64,000 nt of DNA from Nyssa sinensis. Its lineage: Eukaryota; Streptophyta; Magnoliopsida; Cornales; Nyssaceae. A model generated the notes under the pieces. It saw nothing but the letters and a program-made list of their open reading frames with translations, was not told the origin of the DNA and did not search any database. Location: positions 62,703,688 through 62,767,687 of the forward strand of contig CM018031.1 of the NCBI GenBank assembly GCA_008638375.1. The letters run 5' to 3'. The translations under genes were made by a program, and so were the position numbers. This document shows positions 49,493-61,717 of the stretch, piece by piece; the first letter of the stretch is position 1, and each line of letters begins with the position of its first letter.

Positions 49493-49690
49493 AATATGGT
49501 GTGTGTGTGTGTGTGTGTGAAATAAATGATGCTCAAATATGGTTAGATAATCCGTGAAAAGAGAGAAAAATATGTTACCCAATTCCCTTTGAGTCTGGGG
49601 TGTGTAGTTTGTAGAATGAAGAAACCCAAAAGCCTTCCTTTATGCACATATGGGCCATCAGAAAGGACTTCAACCCAGGATGTTTTTTTA

Positions 49691-50450
49691 CTTTGAGAGC
49701 TGAAAGTCCGAGGTGCTTCCCTTTTGGACAGTTGCACTGATCAAAATGAAATTTGCAAGGAATCATCACCAACCACTATAAACTTAAAGCACGAGGAAGA
49801 TTTGTCAAGTGAAAAGAAGATTAATCTAGAAGATACAGTCATACTACGCAAGCGAATAGACTATTTTCATAATTCGAATTCGTAACTTTTCTGTTACGAT
49901 GAAGCAACTCATGACTTAATAATGGTTTGTTAAAATAATCCATTCACATTGTTGAATTTAATTAACCTAATTAATAAATTAGATTCATACAAAAAAATCT
50001 CTACAAAATTAATGAGGGAACGAAATTTTTAGAAAATTTATGGCTAATTCAATATTTTACAAGTTTTTAAAATTTTTAAAATTTGTCCCCATTAAGTTAA
50101 TTATTCATAACTTTCCTTCAATAAGTTTCTTTTTACAATTTTTTTAATTAATTATATTAGGGCATAGACTTTGGGAAGAAATGAATTGTTTGAGGATTAA
50201 ATAATTAAATTACAATTTTCTTAATTAATCATCTCTTAAAAGTAAATTAAATTAAACTCTACCTTTAATTATTTTATTTTACTTTACTTTAAAAAGATAA
50301 AAAAAAAAAAGTAATTAAATTAAACTCTACCATTAATCATTATATATATATATATATCTACATACATAAATATGTAACTATAGAATTTTTTATTTTAGTT
50401 TTAGATATTTTCTAATCTAAATCTCGATTGCAGGGGCACGTCATATAAAG

Positions 50451-50487
<37 letters not shown>

Positions 50488-50921
50488 TAAATATATTACT
50501 AATGATTCTTTTTCTTTTTTATTTTAGATATTTTCTAATCCAAATATCCATTACACAGAACATCATATGAAGATTCTTAATTTTTTTTTTTCTAGTCAGT
50601 ACCGATTGTTGGTACCAAAATATGACCATTGTGGACCTTTGTCTCATTCATCTCAACCCGGCCCAAATCTTAAAATGAAAAAAGAAAAAAAATGTATGAT
50701 AGAAAGAAATAAGATATTAAATAGATTTAATGTCACCCTGGTCTAATTGTCTGGGATTTGGGCAATAAAGTTTGGATTTAGCATCTGAATTTGAGATGGG
50801 CTTAGAGCCCATTTCAGTGCAAAGCCCAGATTTCTATAATGCAAAGCCCACCCTCAGAAGAGAAATTTTCCAAACCTGCCTCACTGTAACTTGGGCTAAG
50901 GTTAACGATCTAGACAGCTGA
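49691..50921. other. Single-copy DNA after the array
   Basis: TA runs at about 50341-50357 and 50450-50475. No gene recognised. The minus strand is open from 49772 into the last array block but shows no family match. Confidence 0.5.
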
Positions 50922-51283
50922 CCCATCTAATAAATAGTTACTGATTGGAATCTGGAAGAACAGGGTTATAACTGGGTTGATGTAATTAGTAATTATTCGG
51001 TAAGAACATCACATTATGTCGTATGACAATTACTTATAAAATTTTAATTTTTTCACGGTTTTTGGAGTATAAACTTTTCTTCAATTTTAAGAAAATTTAA
51101 AAACCCATCTAGTAAATAGTTACTGATTGGAATCTTGAAGAACACAGTCATAATTGGGTTGACGTAATCAGTAATTATTTGGTAGGAACGTCACATTATG
51201 TTGTATGACAATCACTTATAAAATTTTAATTTTTTCATGGTTTTGGAGTATAAACTTTTCTTCAATTTTAAGAAAATTTAAAA
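50922..51283. repeat. 182-bp tandem duplication
   Basis: 50922-51103 is repeated at 51104-51283, both opening CCCATCTA and closing CAATTTTAAGAAAATTTAAA. Confidence 0.92.
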
Positions 51284-52501
51284 TGTAATAAGAGATCGTC
51301 ACACGATGACGTACTATGATGGTCTTAGTGGATAATTTTTCCGTTTCGGAGTGAATGCTAAAAAGTCAGATTCCGCTACTGTGCCACATCAATAGCATGT
51401 ACGTAGAATAATGTTTCCTTGTTACAAAATTAAAATGAATTGAATCTGAATTTCTATTTCTCTAATATTGGAGCCAAATAATTTATTATCTGACGTTTTT
51501 ATAAATAAAAAAATAAAAAAAGGAACTTATGCGGGATAAAAACCAAGTTGGCTATCATGAAAATTCATATTATTCAAAAACTTTATCAAGATTAAATGTT
51601 TACAGTGTGTTAATGGACCATTCCTTCTACGAGCTTGTGAGCTCATGTGAAATAATAATCCACTTTAATTTCAAGTGAGGCTAATAGATTTTTGTCACTT
51701 AGGGTTCTTTCTTGTTTCTTGTAATGTTAACATCATGATGTGAGTTTCAAGCAGTTGCTCGCGTGATAAGATGGCACAGCATTGGATGAGAGGTTTGTTG
51801 TTTAAGTTTAGGCATCTGTTTGAGATATAAGTTTCCCATCTTAACTTTGTACATGACTAATAAGATTATGTTGCATGATATTCGAAGAGTGAATATACAT
51901 ATATATATATATGTATATGTATATATACATTGAATGCAAAACAAACTATACTCACTTTGTTCCAAGAAATAGCGACATGGATAATCTTAATGTTGTTGTA
52001 CTTGTTTTGTCGTTCACTAAATTAGATATTATCTCTTAAAAATTAAACATAATAGCGACTGAAACATCTATAACAATAATCTTACATTGTTTTTTTAAAG
52101 TTAGAACATAATAGCGACAAAAGAAACTTTACCCATAATCATATTTTTCGAATTTAAAAAGAAAAACAAATCGTAAATTGTTGCACATATAATATACTAC
52201 ATATAAATTATAATGCTCCAATAATTAAGGCAAACAAAAATATTGGGAACTTTTAACATTCCATCATTTTCAACTTTACAATAAAACAGAAGGGATGGAT
52301 GAGAACCAATTTTGGATAGACTCAAACTCCACCCTGACGCTTTCGCATCTCTGTAAGATGCCGATTGTTAAGAGAGAAATTCAAAATTTTTATAAGAAGA
52401 AAATACAGAGAAGAAGAAGAAGAAGCAAAAAAGAAAAAGAAAGGGAATTAACAAAGAAAGAAGAGGGCAGATTGGAAAATAAAAACAGATTATGATTTGA
52501 T
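51284..52501. other. Intergenic DNA and 3' flank of ERF-B
   Basis: A GAA-rich tract at 52396-52445 would give a CUU-rich stretch in the ERF-B 3' UTR. No other feature is supported. Confidence 0.45.
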
Positions 52502-53167
52502 TCAGCAAGTGCTAGCAGTACTCTGACATGAACTCAAAAGCTCCTCCAAATATTCAGCTCCCAAGTCCTCTAATTCCACCACATTTTCTACTTTCTTTAC
52601 CTCTTTAACTTTATTTTTTCTATTGCTTGATCTCTTTCTCATTGAGTGTCTCTTCTTCAGAGCCACCACCGGAGAACAACCTTCTTCGCATCCATATTTC
52701 ATCTCTCGAAGCGACTCTTCCACTCTCTCTACCGAAAAATTGAGCACCGCCATGGAGCCTCTCATCGAAAATGCGGCCTGGTCGTACGCCAGAGCGGCCG
52801 CCTCGGCGCTATCGAACGTTCCGAGCCAAACCCGGATTCCATTTCTCGTGGAATCCCTTATTTCCGCTGCATATTTTCCCCACGGCCGCTTTCGTACTCC
52901 TCTGTAGGACTTTTCCTTTTTGAAATTCTGTTTGGCATTGGAAGTGACCTCCTCTTCTTTCACTTCACCAGAGGAATTTGTTTCCGATGATTCCCTTGCT
53001 CCTTCGGCTAGAACACCGAAAAGAAGCATCTCCTCGGAGTCATTAAAATTGAAGGGAAGGGAATTATGGTCGAAAAGAATCTCATCCCAGGAGAAAGATT
53101 GAGGGGAGCCGAAGGAAGATTCGGGCGAGTATTCTGGAAGTGGGTATTGGGTGAAGAGGGAATCCAT
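52502..53167 (-). CDS. ERF-B: ethylene-responsive transcription factor, ERF1/ERF15-like (group IX)
   Basis: Intronless, 221 residues, ATG at 53165-53167. The acidic, Ser-rich N-terminus holds an [16 protein letters not shown] stretch like ERF1 relatives. The AP2/ERF domain is at about 88-145 ([35 protein letters not shown]). A basic patch follows at 170-192. The EDLL motif ([14 protein letters not shown], 198-211) is the activation region. By family, it is a nuclear activator binding GCC boxes in ethylene/jasmonate and defence responses. It shares length class, strand and domain order with ERF-A, so the two are dispersed tandem paralogues about 44 kb apart. It looks intact. Confidence 0.95.
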   Translation of the reverse strand: MDSLFTQYPLPEYSPESSFGSPQSFSWDEILFDHNSLPFNFNDSEEMLLFGVLAEGARESSETNSSGEVKEEEVTSNAKQNFKKEKSYRGVRKRPWGKYAAEIRDSTRNGIRVWLGTFDSAEAAALAYDQAAFSMRGSMAVLNFSVERVEESLREMKYGCEEGCSPVVALKKRHSMRKRSSNRKNKVKEVKKVENVVELEDLGAEYLEELLSSCQSTASTC

Positions 53168-53233
53168 TTTCGAGTGTTTGGTGTGACTTTGGTTATTGGT
53201 GACTTGAATTCCAAATTGGTGACTTGAATTCCC

Positions 53234-53428
53234 TATATATATCCAAACAAGGGCGGGGATTTGTGATTATAATAAGGGAAATAGGAAATCAAAAAGAGTG
53301 AGAGGTGTAGATTTTTGGGCAAGGAGGATGGTCCTTGAAATATGTGGGGCCAGTTCGATGTAGGACGAAATTAATTACGACAGGACGGGGGGGTTTTAGT
53401 GCACGTGAGTCAAATAACCCACGGCGGC
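53234..53428 (-). promoter_or_regulatory. ERF-B promoter with TATA, G-box, W-box and GCC core
   Basis: TATATATA at 53234-53241 lies about 70 bp before the ATG. Upstream, within 27 bp, are CACGTG (53402-53407), TTGACT on the minus strand (53408-53413) and GCCGCC on the minus strand (53423-53428). An 18-bp direct repeat ATTGGTGACTTGAATTCC lies at 53194-53211 and 53215-53232 in the leader region. Binding is inferred. Confidence 0.55.
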
Positions 53429-54150
53429 GAGGTCCGGACGCTAGTTAAATAGTAGATGTTTTGCTTACGTCACAATGATGATCTCATGGGGCCCAGTGAG
53501 CTTATTCATTTCAATTTGGTACACCCTGGACGTGTCACCACGAGATTGATGTTCTTGTCCGTCCTATTACGACCCGAGAGCGTGACAAGTCGAATTAACA
53601 GTTGGACTTCTTTTAACAGCAAACCGTTATTCCATATATTCTCAAATTCCGTGTAATTATTTTTTATAATTTTATTTTAAAATAAGTTATTAAATTATTT
53701 TTAAAAAATTAAAAAAAGAGTTACTCATATCAAATAATAATATAAAATAACTGTTAATTAAATTATTTTTCACGCTTTGATGTTTATTTATAATTTTTTT
53801 TTAATAATGTAAGTTTATTTATTCAATTAATGTGGTTTAAGTAATGCAATAATTTTTTTCGTAGCATTACTTTTTTATATTTGAATCAATAATACTTTGT
53901 TATGTTTTTTAAGTAATATTATTTTTATCATAATATTTTGTCAAATTTTTTTATCTACTGATCTGACTATTAATGAAATTTGTTGGTATTAGTCAGGTGA
54001 CTTTAAGAAAGTTGATTGACTAATACCAAAAGAGTGATAAGGATTGCTTTACTTTCTTCTCTTTCTTTCCTTTTTTTTTTTTGGGGAGATGGCTCCACTA
54101 AAAGTAAAGACCTAATCTATGTGTGACTTTTGTGTTACAATAAAACAATT
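53429..54150. other. Intergenic DNA
   Basis: A GC-richer part (53430-53640) may belong to the ERF-B promoter. The rest is AT-rich apart from the hairpin listed separately. Confidence 0.45.
53983..54029. other. Perfect 13-bp inverted repeat with short loop
   Basis: TTGGTATTAGTCA (53983-53995) and TGACTAATACCAA (54017-54029) around a 21-base loop. A T-run follows near 54069. Confidence 0.7.
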
Positions 54151-54533
54151 GTTGCATTAAGACTCGTTCTCATTGTAGTAAAAATAAAATATATATATAT
54201 ATATAATCCCTATTCCTTGTTAGCCTAATTGACCAAAATTAACCAAACAAATTAAGAACAATGACATTTCTCAAACTCTGTCCTTGCCCATTAGATGAAA
54301 AATGTGATTAATGAAAATCTTCAAAGACAATAATGTATTATTGTTGCATTAAGACTCGTTCTTACTGTAGTAAAAATAATGTATATATAAATAATTTCTA
54401 TAAATAGTCCGTATTACTTGTTAGCCTAATTGACCAAAATTAACCAAACAAATTAAGAATAATGACATTTCTCTAACTTTATCCTTGCCCATTAGATGAA
54501 AAATGTGATTAATGAAAATCTTCAAAGACAATA
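54151..54533. repeat. 192-bp tandem duplication
   Basis: 54151-54342 is repeated at 54343-54533 (opening GTTGCATTAAGACTCGTTCT) with small differences around a TA run. Confidence 0.92.
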
Positions 54534-55089
54534 CTACATTAACATTACATCATAGTTAGCAATTACATTACATGGGATGGGCTTTAACTAAGATGAAAGA
54601 GAATTAAAATTTTGGATTATCCTGTTTTGGTTCAGTGTATGTATCACATTCACATGTATCTTTGTCAACAATGGAATAATTAACAAAGTAGAAAGGACAT
54701 AAAAATGTTAAAAAAAAGCAACACGAAATGTCCTGCAACTAATTGTTTGTTTGGCGATAGGCAATATGTTGATATCTAAAAGCACTTATTATTAAGCTGT
54801 TTGGTTTTGCTTCACTAGTAGCAATGTGCACTACTTTGTTTTTTTGTTTGGCATGTAAGGTTAATATAAATTGCATACCAAAAAATAATATTTAAAAATT
54901 ATGAATTTGAACATTTCAGAAAAATCTAGAAATATTCATGATGTTATACTTTTATTTTTTTTTAACACAAAAAGTAATTTTTCAAAATGCAAGAAAACTT
55001 ACCATAGTACAAATTTAAAAGAAAATTTTGAAGAAACTCATGAAGATGCTGTTACTAAAAATTAAGTTTGTAAGTAGAAATTAAGGGCA
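54534..55089. other. AT-rich intergenic DNA
   Basis: Nothing recognised. Confidence 0.55.
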
Positions 55090-55097
55090 TGGCCATG

Positions 55098-55554
55098 TAA
55101 AGCTGTCAATGGATTGGATCTCGATCCGAGATCCGATCCGTTAAGTCAGAATATGGTTTTAGAAATAGTTATCTGTGACCTGATCCGATCCGAATCCGAA
55201 TCCGATTATCCCAAATTTAAATGGACCGGATATGATATAAGCTGATTCGATCCGTTTACAATCCGATCCGATCTGATCCATTTATATATATATATATATA
55301 TTAATATATATATATATTTATTTATATAATATATATAATATTAATTTTATTAATTCTAATATATATATATGTATTATAATTTTAAACGGATCGGATCGGA
55401 TTAACGGATCGAATATCCGGTTATTAACGGATTCGGATACAGATTAACATTCGTCTGATCCGTCGGATTAACAGATCGAATCGGATCGAATTTCTTATTA
55501 AACGGATCGAATTCGACTTTGATCCGATTCGAATCCGATCTATTTACAGCCCTA
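55098..55554. mobile_element. Non-autonomous hAT-type element, 457 bp
   Basis: Ends AAGCTGTCAAT and ATTTACAGCCCTA form imperfect inverted repeats. The flanking 8-bp copies are TGGCCATG (55090-55097) and TGGTCATG (55555-55562). The arms are packed with GATCCGAT/ATCGGATC motifs around a TA-rich centre. No ORF. Confidence 0.75.
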
Positions 55555-55562
55555 TGGTCATG

Positions 55563-56120
55563 GACAGTCTTAGCCAATCTTGCACTTCCAAATTAAGATC
55601 CAAGTGTCAACAAAAACGAAACGAGATTCATATGTGGGAAATTGAGTGTTATTAGTGTTGTAGTGACGGTACGTGAAATGAATGCAGCTATGAATGGTTG
55701 CACATCATTGAAAGCTGACCTTTTTTGTTTCTGGTTGGAAATGGACCAGATTCAGGCCCTCCCTTTTCCTTTTGTTACCTTTTGACACTACCCGTCAAAT
55801 TCTCCTGGTCTTGGATAAAATATTCCAATCTTTAAGGTCTTCCCATCCCATAATAATGGATTATAATAGTAGTTTTGACAGAGACACTACCCGAAAGCGT
55901 CGTCGAACGATAAAGAATTTGAGTATAAAATTTAAGTATCTCGAGTTTAAATTTTTTTTATATTGATCGTTGACAGTTAGAATTTTTGTCTGTAGACGTA
56001 GTCTTAAACTTTTTTTTTTATTTTTAGCGAACACATGTTGCTACAAAAATACATATATTTAAAAAAATGAAAAAAAAAAATATATATATATATATATAGT
56101 GTTTTTTTTATATTGAAAAA
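55563..56120. other. Intergenic DNA
   Basis: No gene seen; TA run near 56080. Confidence 0.5.
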
Positions 56121-56244
56121 AAAATTGATTAAATAAAATATTTATATATTGTCAGGTAAAACATAAGAAATCAGTATAATTTTAGAAATTATAAAAAATT
56201 TAGTATAATTGTTAAAAACCTCAAGAGATATCAATGTAATTTAC
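56121..56244. mobile_element. One arm of the 8511-8988 inverted-repeat family
   Basis: Shares ATATTTATATATTGT, TTTAGTATAATTGT and TATCAATGTAATTTAC in order with 8870-8988. The opposite arm is missing. Confidence 0.65.
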
Positions 56245-57116
56245 TTCATTTTTTTAGTATAGCAATAAAGAGGGAGAAACTATTTTAAGTTTGTGCACGC
56301 AATATATAACTCGAACTGTATCCTATCATTTAAAAAAAAAATATTTAACAATCTCATCTCGATATATTTTTAGTGTAATACACATTTTGTAACAAGGAAT
56401 ATGTTTAGTTATTTGGCATCTTAATTCTTAAAACAACTCCAATGTTGAAGTTAAAAGAGCTACCAAAGCTAAATGTAGGTAGGTTGACTAAAAAATTCCA
56501 CCTCAATAGTAGTTTTCATCCCTATCCAGATTTGATTAAAATACAAAATTCTATCAAATATAATTTTTGCTTTAGTAGCTACAATTTACATCAACGCTTT
56601 AGATTGCAAGATATTAATAGTCTAAATTTGATGATACCTTTTTTTTTTTGTTTTCACTAGTTAAAAATGATAGTTAGAAAGAAAAATGATAGTTCTATTA
56701 AAAATAACATTTCACCATTTGAATAAAATGTCAAAATAAAATTTTTTGGTACTATAGCACGACTAAAATTTAATTTTTTATTTTTTATTTTTATTTTTAT
56801 GAATGGATAAGGGAGTATCTTGTACCATCTTTCACACATCAGACTAAGTCTCATTTTCCATGGTAGCCAAATTCATCATTTAAAGTCTAACTATCAACTA
56901 AATTAAGTCTCTATTCCTGTGACAGTTAGACTCACCCTTTAAACTCTAATTGCCAATTATCAGCACAAAAGAGACTCAAATTCGAGATACTTAAATTTTA
57001 AATTTAATGTTTTTACTATTCAACTACACATCCGAGTAGTACAATTTTAACATAATTAAAATGACTTTCACTGTTATTAGAATTTGTGCTACATTTTACG
57101 GAAGGAGCTGTTATCA
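56245..57116. other. AT-rich intergenic DNA
   Basis: Small open frames have no family resemblance. Confidence 0.55.
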
Positions 57117-57440
57117 CGTGATAGCAGTGGCGGTTGACAAATTGTGTCGTTGGAAACCGGCGGGTCCCTCGGCACGAGCGAGTCAATTGGTTCCCTCAGA
57201 GATTCATTGCATGTAGATGATCTTTTCTTTTCTTTTTATCTTTTTTTTTTTTGTCATTATCGCATTCAATAAGATCCCACAGACGATTGGCCCTTCAAGT
57301 TTTTTTTCTTTTTTTTGTGGAAGTATTAAGCAATCCTGTTCAACGGTTCAACGCCGTCGCAGTCGCCGGAATAGGCCCTTTCCTTACCTACAAATACTAA
57401 CATTTCACCAAACCACTCTGCAATTTGCATTGATAATTTA
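57117..57440. other. GC-richer island, possible promoter or decayed exon
   Basis: Begins with TATCACGTGATA, a 12-bp palindrome containing a G-box (57112-57123), followed by GC-rich stretches at 57125-57195 and 57330-57400. No convincing reading frame or splice pattern. Confidence 0.25.
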
Positions 57441-58157
57441 ATAATATATAAACATTTAGAATTTTATTCATTAATTTTAATTTGTATTAGCATAATAATC
57501 CTTAATTTTCTACTATATCCATTCTCTTCTAAAAAATTATTCTTTTTTTAAATAGATTTATCAATTTTAATGTCGGTTTAAAAAAAAATTCCAATTCCAT
57601 ATTGAATAAGATCTAAGTGTTACTTTTAAGGCCTCACCCTTCCTTCAAAAGTTAATTTTTTAAAGTGAATTTTATGAGTTATTTTTATATAAATTAAAAT
57701 AAATTATTTACCTTATTTTATATATATATATATATATATAAAATAAAAAATTGGTCAAAAATGGGGTTGGAAGTCTTTTGCCCTTCAGACTATGAATAAG
57801 CTGGTCCAATAAGGCTTGGCAATTGGGCAGACCAGTTGTCACTGGGTGACGTAATTAGAAAGTCTATCAAGGAGATGGGCCCATTGATTGCGAACCCTTT
57901 TGGCAATGGTGCATGAACCCGTATACTATCCTACTAAGCTTTGGACAAGGACCCTTTGGAACTTAGCTCTTGCCCCTTTCTTTAAAATCATCAAATATGT
58001 TGCAAAAATACAATGTCACACAATTATATACAGATGTTGTGCCTATTATCCCCTACTATTCTGGGCAACAGGTTTTCTGGAAGGTTCATGCACAAACTAA
58101 GAAAATATTTGTCAATATTAAGTTTTTTTTTTCCACTCTTTTCACGATCCGTAAAAG
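57441..58157. other. AT-rich intergenic DNA
   Basis: Open frame 57888-58100 has no recognisable family. No gene called. Confidence 0.5.
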
Positions 58158-58253
58158 ATTAGGATTTTAAGTCTCAGGTGAGAGACACGTGGGGGATGAG
58201 ATGGGATTAGGAATTTAAGTCTCAGGTGAGAGACACGTGGGGGATGAGATGGG
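58158..58253. repeat. 48-bp tandem duplication
   Basis: 58158-58205 is repeated at 58206-58253 with one change. Each unit holds GTCTCAGGTGAGAGACACGT. Confidence 0.92.
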
Positions 58254-59916
58254 ACATTGGGTAATTAATATAAAGAGAGATTTAAAGTCGTGACATTTTT
58301 TATAAAAGGAGATACGAAATGTCCATACTATGAAAAAGTAATATCTATCTTCCAGTTCAATCTACTGCTGAGAATCTACCAAACCACTAATAAGCTCAGC
58401 CCATGTCTGAAAAATCAATATAGTATCACACATTTTCATTTTAGAAAGATTTCAAATCGAGACTTCTCTCATAAAAAGATATACGAGATGTTATTCGACT
58501 GTTGAAGGCTTCAACCAATTAATTAAAATTCATGTTTGTGTTTTCTAAATCCCAAACAAACCTTGTAATTATGCTAATTAGCTTTACCTATGCTATCAAG
58601 CTCAGCCTACCGTTGTAGCCATTTCACCAAGATTATATTTTTAATCCATTTTTTTAAAAAAGCAAGTGCATGCATCTGTCTATATAATCCTTCATTTGAC
58701 AGAATTACAAAAGGAAGAGGAAGAAGTGAGCATGACCCATAATCCCATCCTTTGTGTAATAAACAAATGTTTTTTTATTTTTTTATTTTTTTATTTATGA
58801 AGTAGAGCAAGTGGCAACTGAAACTTTATCCACCCAAACAATTAATGTATTGTTTATCAATCCAAGATATGATTTGCATTAAACTAATTAAAATTGCACC
58901 CTAATGATTATTAAATTCTCCTAGAATTTCAGGGCTACCAATCCATCAGTGGTCCCGTGTCCTTAATTTCAACAAGCATTAGTTATTTCAAAATCCATAG
59001 TCCCTGATCAGAGAGACAAGACCTGTCTAATAAAGGGTGAGTTGTTCATTTCATGAGGCCACCCGATAGGAACATGTCAATATTCTATCCGTAGAATAAT
59101 TATACAAAAATAAAAATTCTTTGAAATTTAAAATATGAATATTATTGATAAAAATTTAAATAATAAAAGTCTATTATATTATATTTAAAGACATAGAAAA
59201 CTACTAAGTTGATTAGGAAGTACAATTACTAAACTAATCATAATAATACTAGGAAAATATGGATAAAATCATAATTAGGAAATTGAAAACTAGATAAGAT
59301 AAGAAAAAGATAGAAACAAACGGTGACTCGATCAGAATTTTCTATGCAAAAAAATTACAAAAATACAATTTTTTTAATATAATAAAAGGTTTGATTAAAT
59401 CTCTAAACGTATGAATTTGGCCTAAATCTACATTCAATCACTGCACAGGCCGTGAGTTTAAACAATTGGGCTGTCTCAGGTAAAAAACATGGGACTTATG
59501 ATGATTCTTATGTTAAGTTGATCGGAATCAAAATATTTTTCGCAAACATTTTCAACCATTGTCATAAGATAATTTGACTTTAATTTAAACTTTTTCCATC
59601 CCATTGTTGAATGAATTCTTTCGCTACTTGTTCTATTTCATTTCATAAGGCATGTAGATATGTATTTAGAGCCTTTCTTCAAGCAAGTGTTTAGAAAAAA
59701 AATTCTGATAATTAGGTCAAGCAATATTTGGTTAGACTCTTAAATCTTAAATATTAGAGGCTTAGGTCCTTTCACTGTCTTGAAAAAAAAAAAGGAAACT
59801 TTGTTTGCTTAAGATATATTGTATTAATCATTCAAGCCACATAGAGCATGTGTCTCCAATAGTTTGAATTGTTTTTTTAAAGGACAATTTCAGCACATCA
59901 AATTTTTTCACTACAA
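58254..59916. other. AT-rich intergenic DNA
   Basis: Nothing recognised in both strands. Confidence 0.5.
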
Positions 59917-59924
59917 GATATGAG

Positions 59925-61717
59925 CAGCCGATTTTAGACAATTCGAGACCTAAAAATGATAAAATTAAAACTCTAAATGAGACTTTTTTATTTTTAATAT
60001 TATTTAAATTTTTTATTTAAAATTAAAATTATAAAACTTTACTAAACATATTTAATGCTTTGTTTCCTACATATATAATTGCACTAGTATTCCAATAGAA
60101 GAGATGTATGTATTGAATAAAATTTCAATAATAAAGTTCTTATATAATTAAACAATTGAGCAATACTTTTGTAATGAAATTTCGAAAAATAGAAAGAGTT
60201 AATTTGTCTACAATTCCTGCATTAGTAACTTTATTATTAGTTAATCTATGCTAGTTACATTTTTGTTGTAAATGACTTTTTTTTCCTTTTTTCATTGTAA
60301 AGTAACTTATGGATTATGTGTCATTTTTTATATATTTTTTAATGATTAATTTATCTATTTTATTTATTATCCTTTTACGTTATTGGATTGACTTTTTTTT
60401 TTTTTGTTTCTTCATTGATTGATATTATTTTTGGTTAGTTTTTTATTTTTTATTTGAATTTGAATACATTCGTTATCTATTTTCGGTATCATTGATTGTG
60501 AATTTCTTGGACTTAATCACCTCTTTGGTTTTTTTTTTCTATTGTCTTCTCCATTGAGAATTTCCTTATCTATTTGGATCTAATCACCGTTTTTTTCCTT
60601 TGTCTTCTTCTTTCTTCTTTACTACTATCTCGATTTTAGTTTATGTTAAAAATTGTTCATCGGATTTTTATTCACAATTAGAATTATTTTGTATTCTATT
60701 GTGATTATATATATATTTTTTGATTTTCATATTAGTTTTCTGTTCATTATATGCATTATATTCATGATTTTTTTCATACAATATTTGTATTATTTACATA
60801 GTATTCTATTTATTTTTCATTTTTTCTAGTTTATATAAAATCTTTGTTAGTTGTTATTGAAATTTTGTTTTGTATTATACATTTTTTTTATCTATTTTTT
60901 TAGTAAATACATTATTATATTTGTTCGTTAAATGTTCTATAAATTTTTACATATCAGTATTTTGTTTATTATAAAAATGCATATGTTTATTTTTTATTTT
61001 ATTTTATTAATATATAATTTCACAGTTTCATACTGTATAATTTTATATTTCACATAGATATACATATGTTTATGTTTTGTTTTATTATAATTTTATTATA
61101 TAATTTCATAGTTTATATTGTATAAAAATTCATTCTTTTATTTTTTTTGTTCATCTTTTTTTTTTTTTTTTTTTTATCATTTTCAAGTTTCTCATGATAT
61201 TTGAAATTACAGGGATTTAGAAATTCTAATTTCAGTGCCAAAAATGGAATGATTAATGGATTAAATCGTGATTGCCTTTTTGAGTAACAGAAAGCTCTCC
61301 CTTGTTCCGTGGCTATAGAGGGTCATTTTTATCATTTGATAATTTTTTTTTTTTTTTGGACTATATTATAAAGTCAACTGAACTTTTTGGTTTATAAGAG
61401 TTAGAGTTAGAGTGTATTATAATTGAAATCTTAATGAAGGACTTATAACCGAATGAACCAAATATAAACTAGTCAATATAAAATAATTAATCACGTATTG
61501 TTTTTAAATTTAAATAGATACAATTAAAAATAAGAATAAGACTTTATTAATAAAATTTAATTTAATTTTCTAGATTTTTCATGGGACATTCTCTGTGGAG
61601 TTAGACTTTTGTTGACATTAAACTTGTAATTTGGATTGTATATAAACACATAAAATTTGAGGCCTTCTGTGTATGACCTAAGGTAATTGCCTTATTAGCC
61701 TACTAGAGCCAACCCTG
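59925..61717. mobile_element. Non-autonomous hAT-type element, 1.79 kb
   Basis: A perfect 8-bp duplication GATATGAG lies at 59917-59924 and 61718-61725. The termini are CAGCCGATTTTAG at the left and AGAGCCAACCCTG at the right, which is CAGGGTTGGCTCT in reverse complement. The CAGGG end and 8-bp duplication fit hAT. The interior is T-rich on the plus strand, without ORFs. Confidence 0.65.

Larger units (their letters stand above)
31409..49690 (+). repeat. Array unit 3 (about 4.8 kb net, holding Copia-C and Gypsy-D)
   Basis: Starts TTAAATAACACC at 31409. Unit sequence runs to 32213, then resumes at 45655 and ends near GTTTTTTTA at 49690, where single-copy DNA begins (CTTTGAGAGC). It has private deletions, including about 95 bp in the LINE fragment near 47590. 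Confidence 0.88.
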
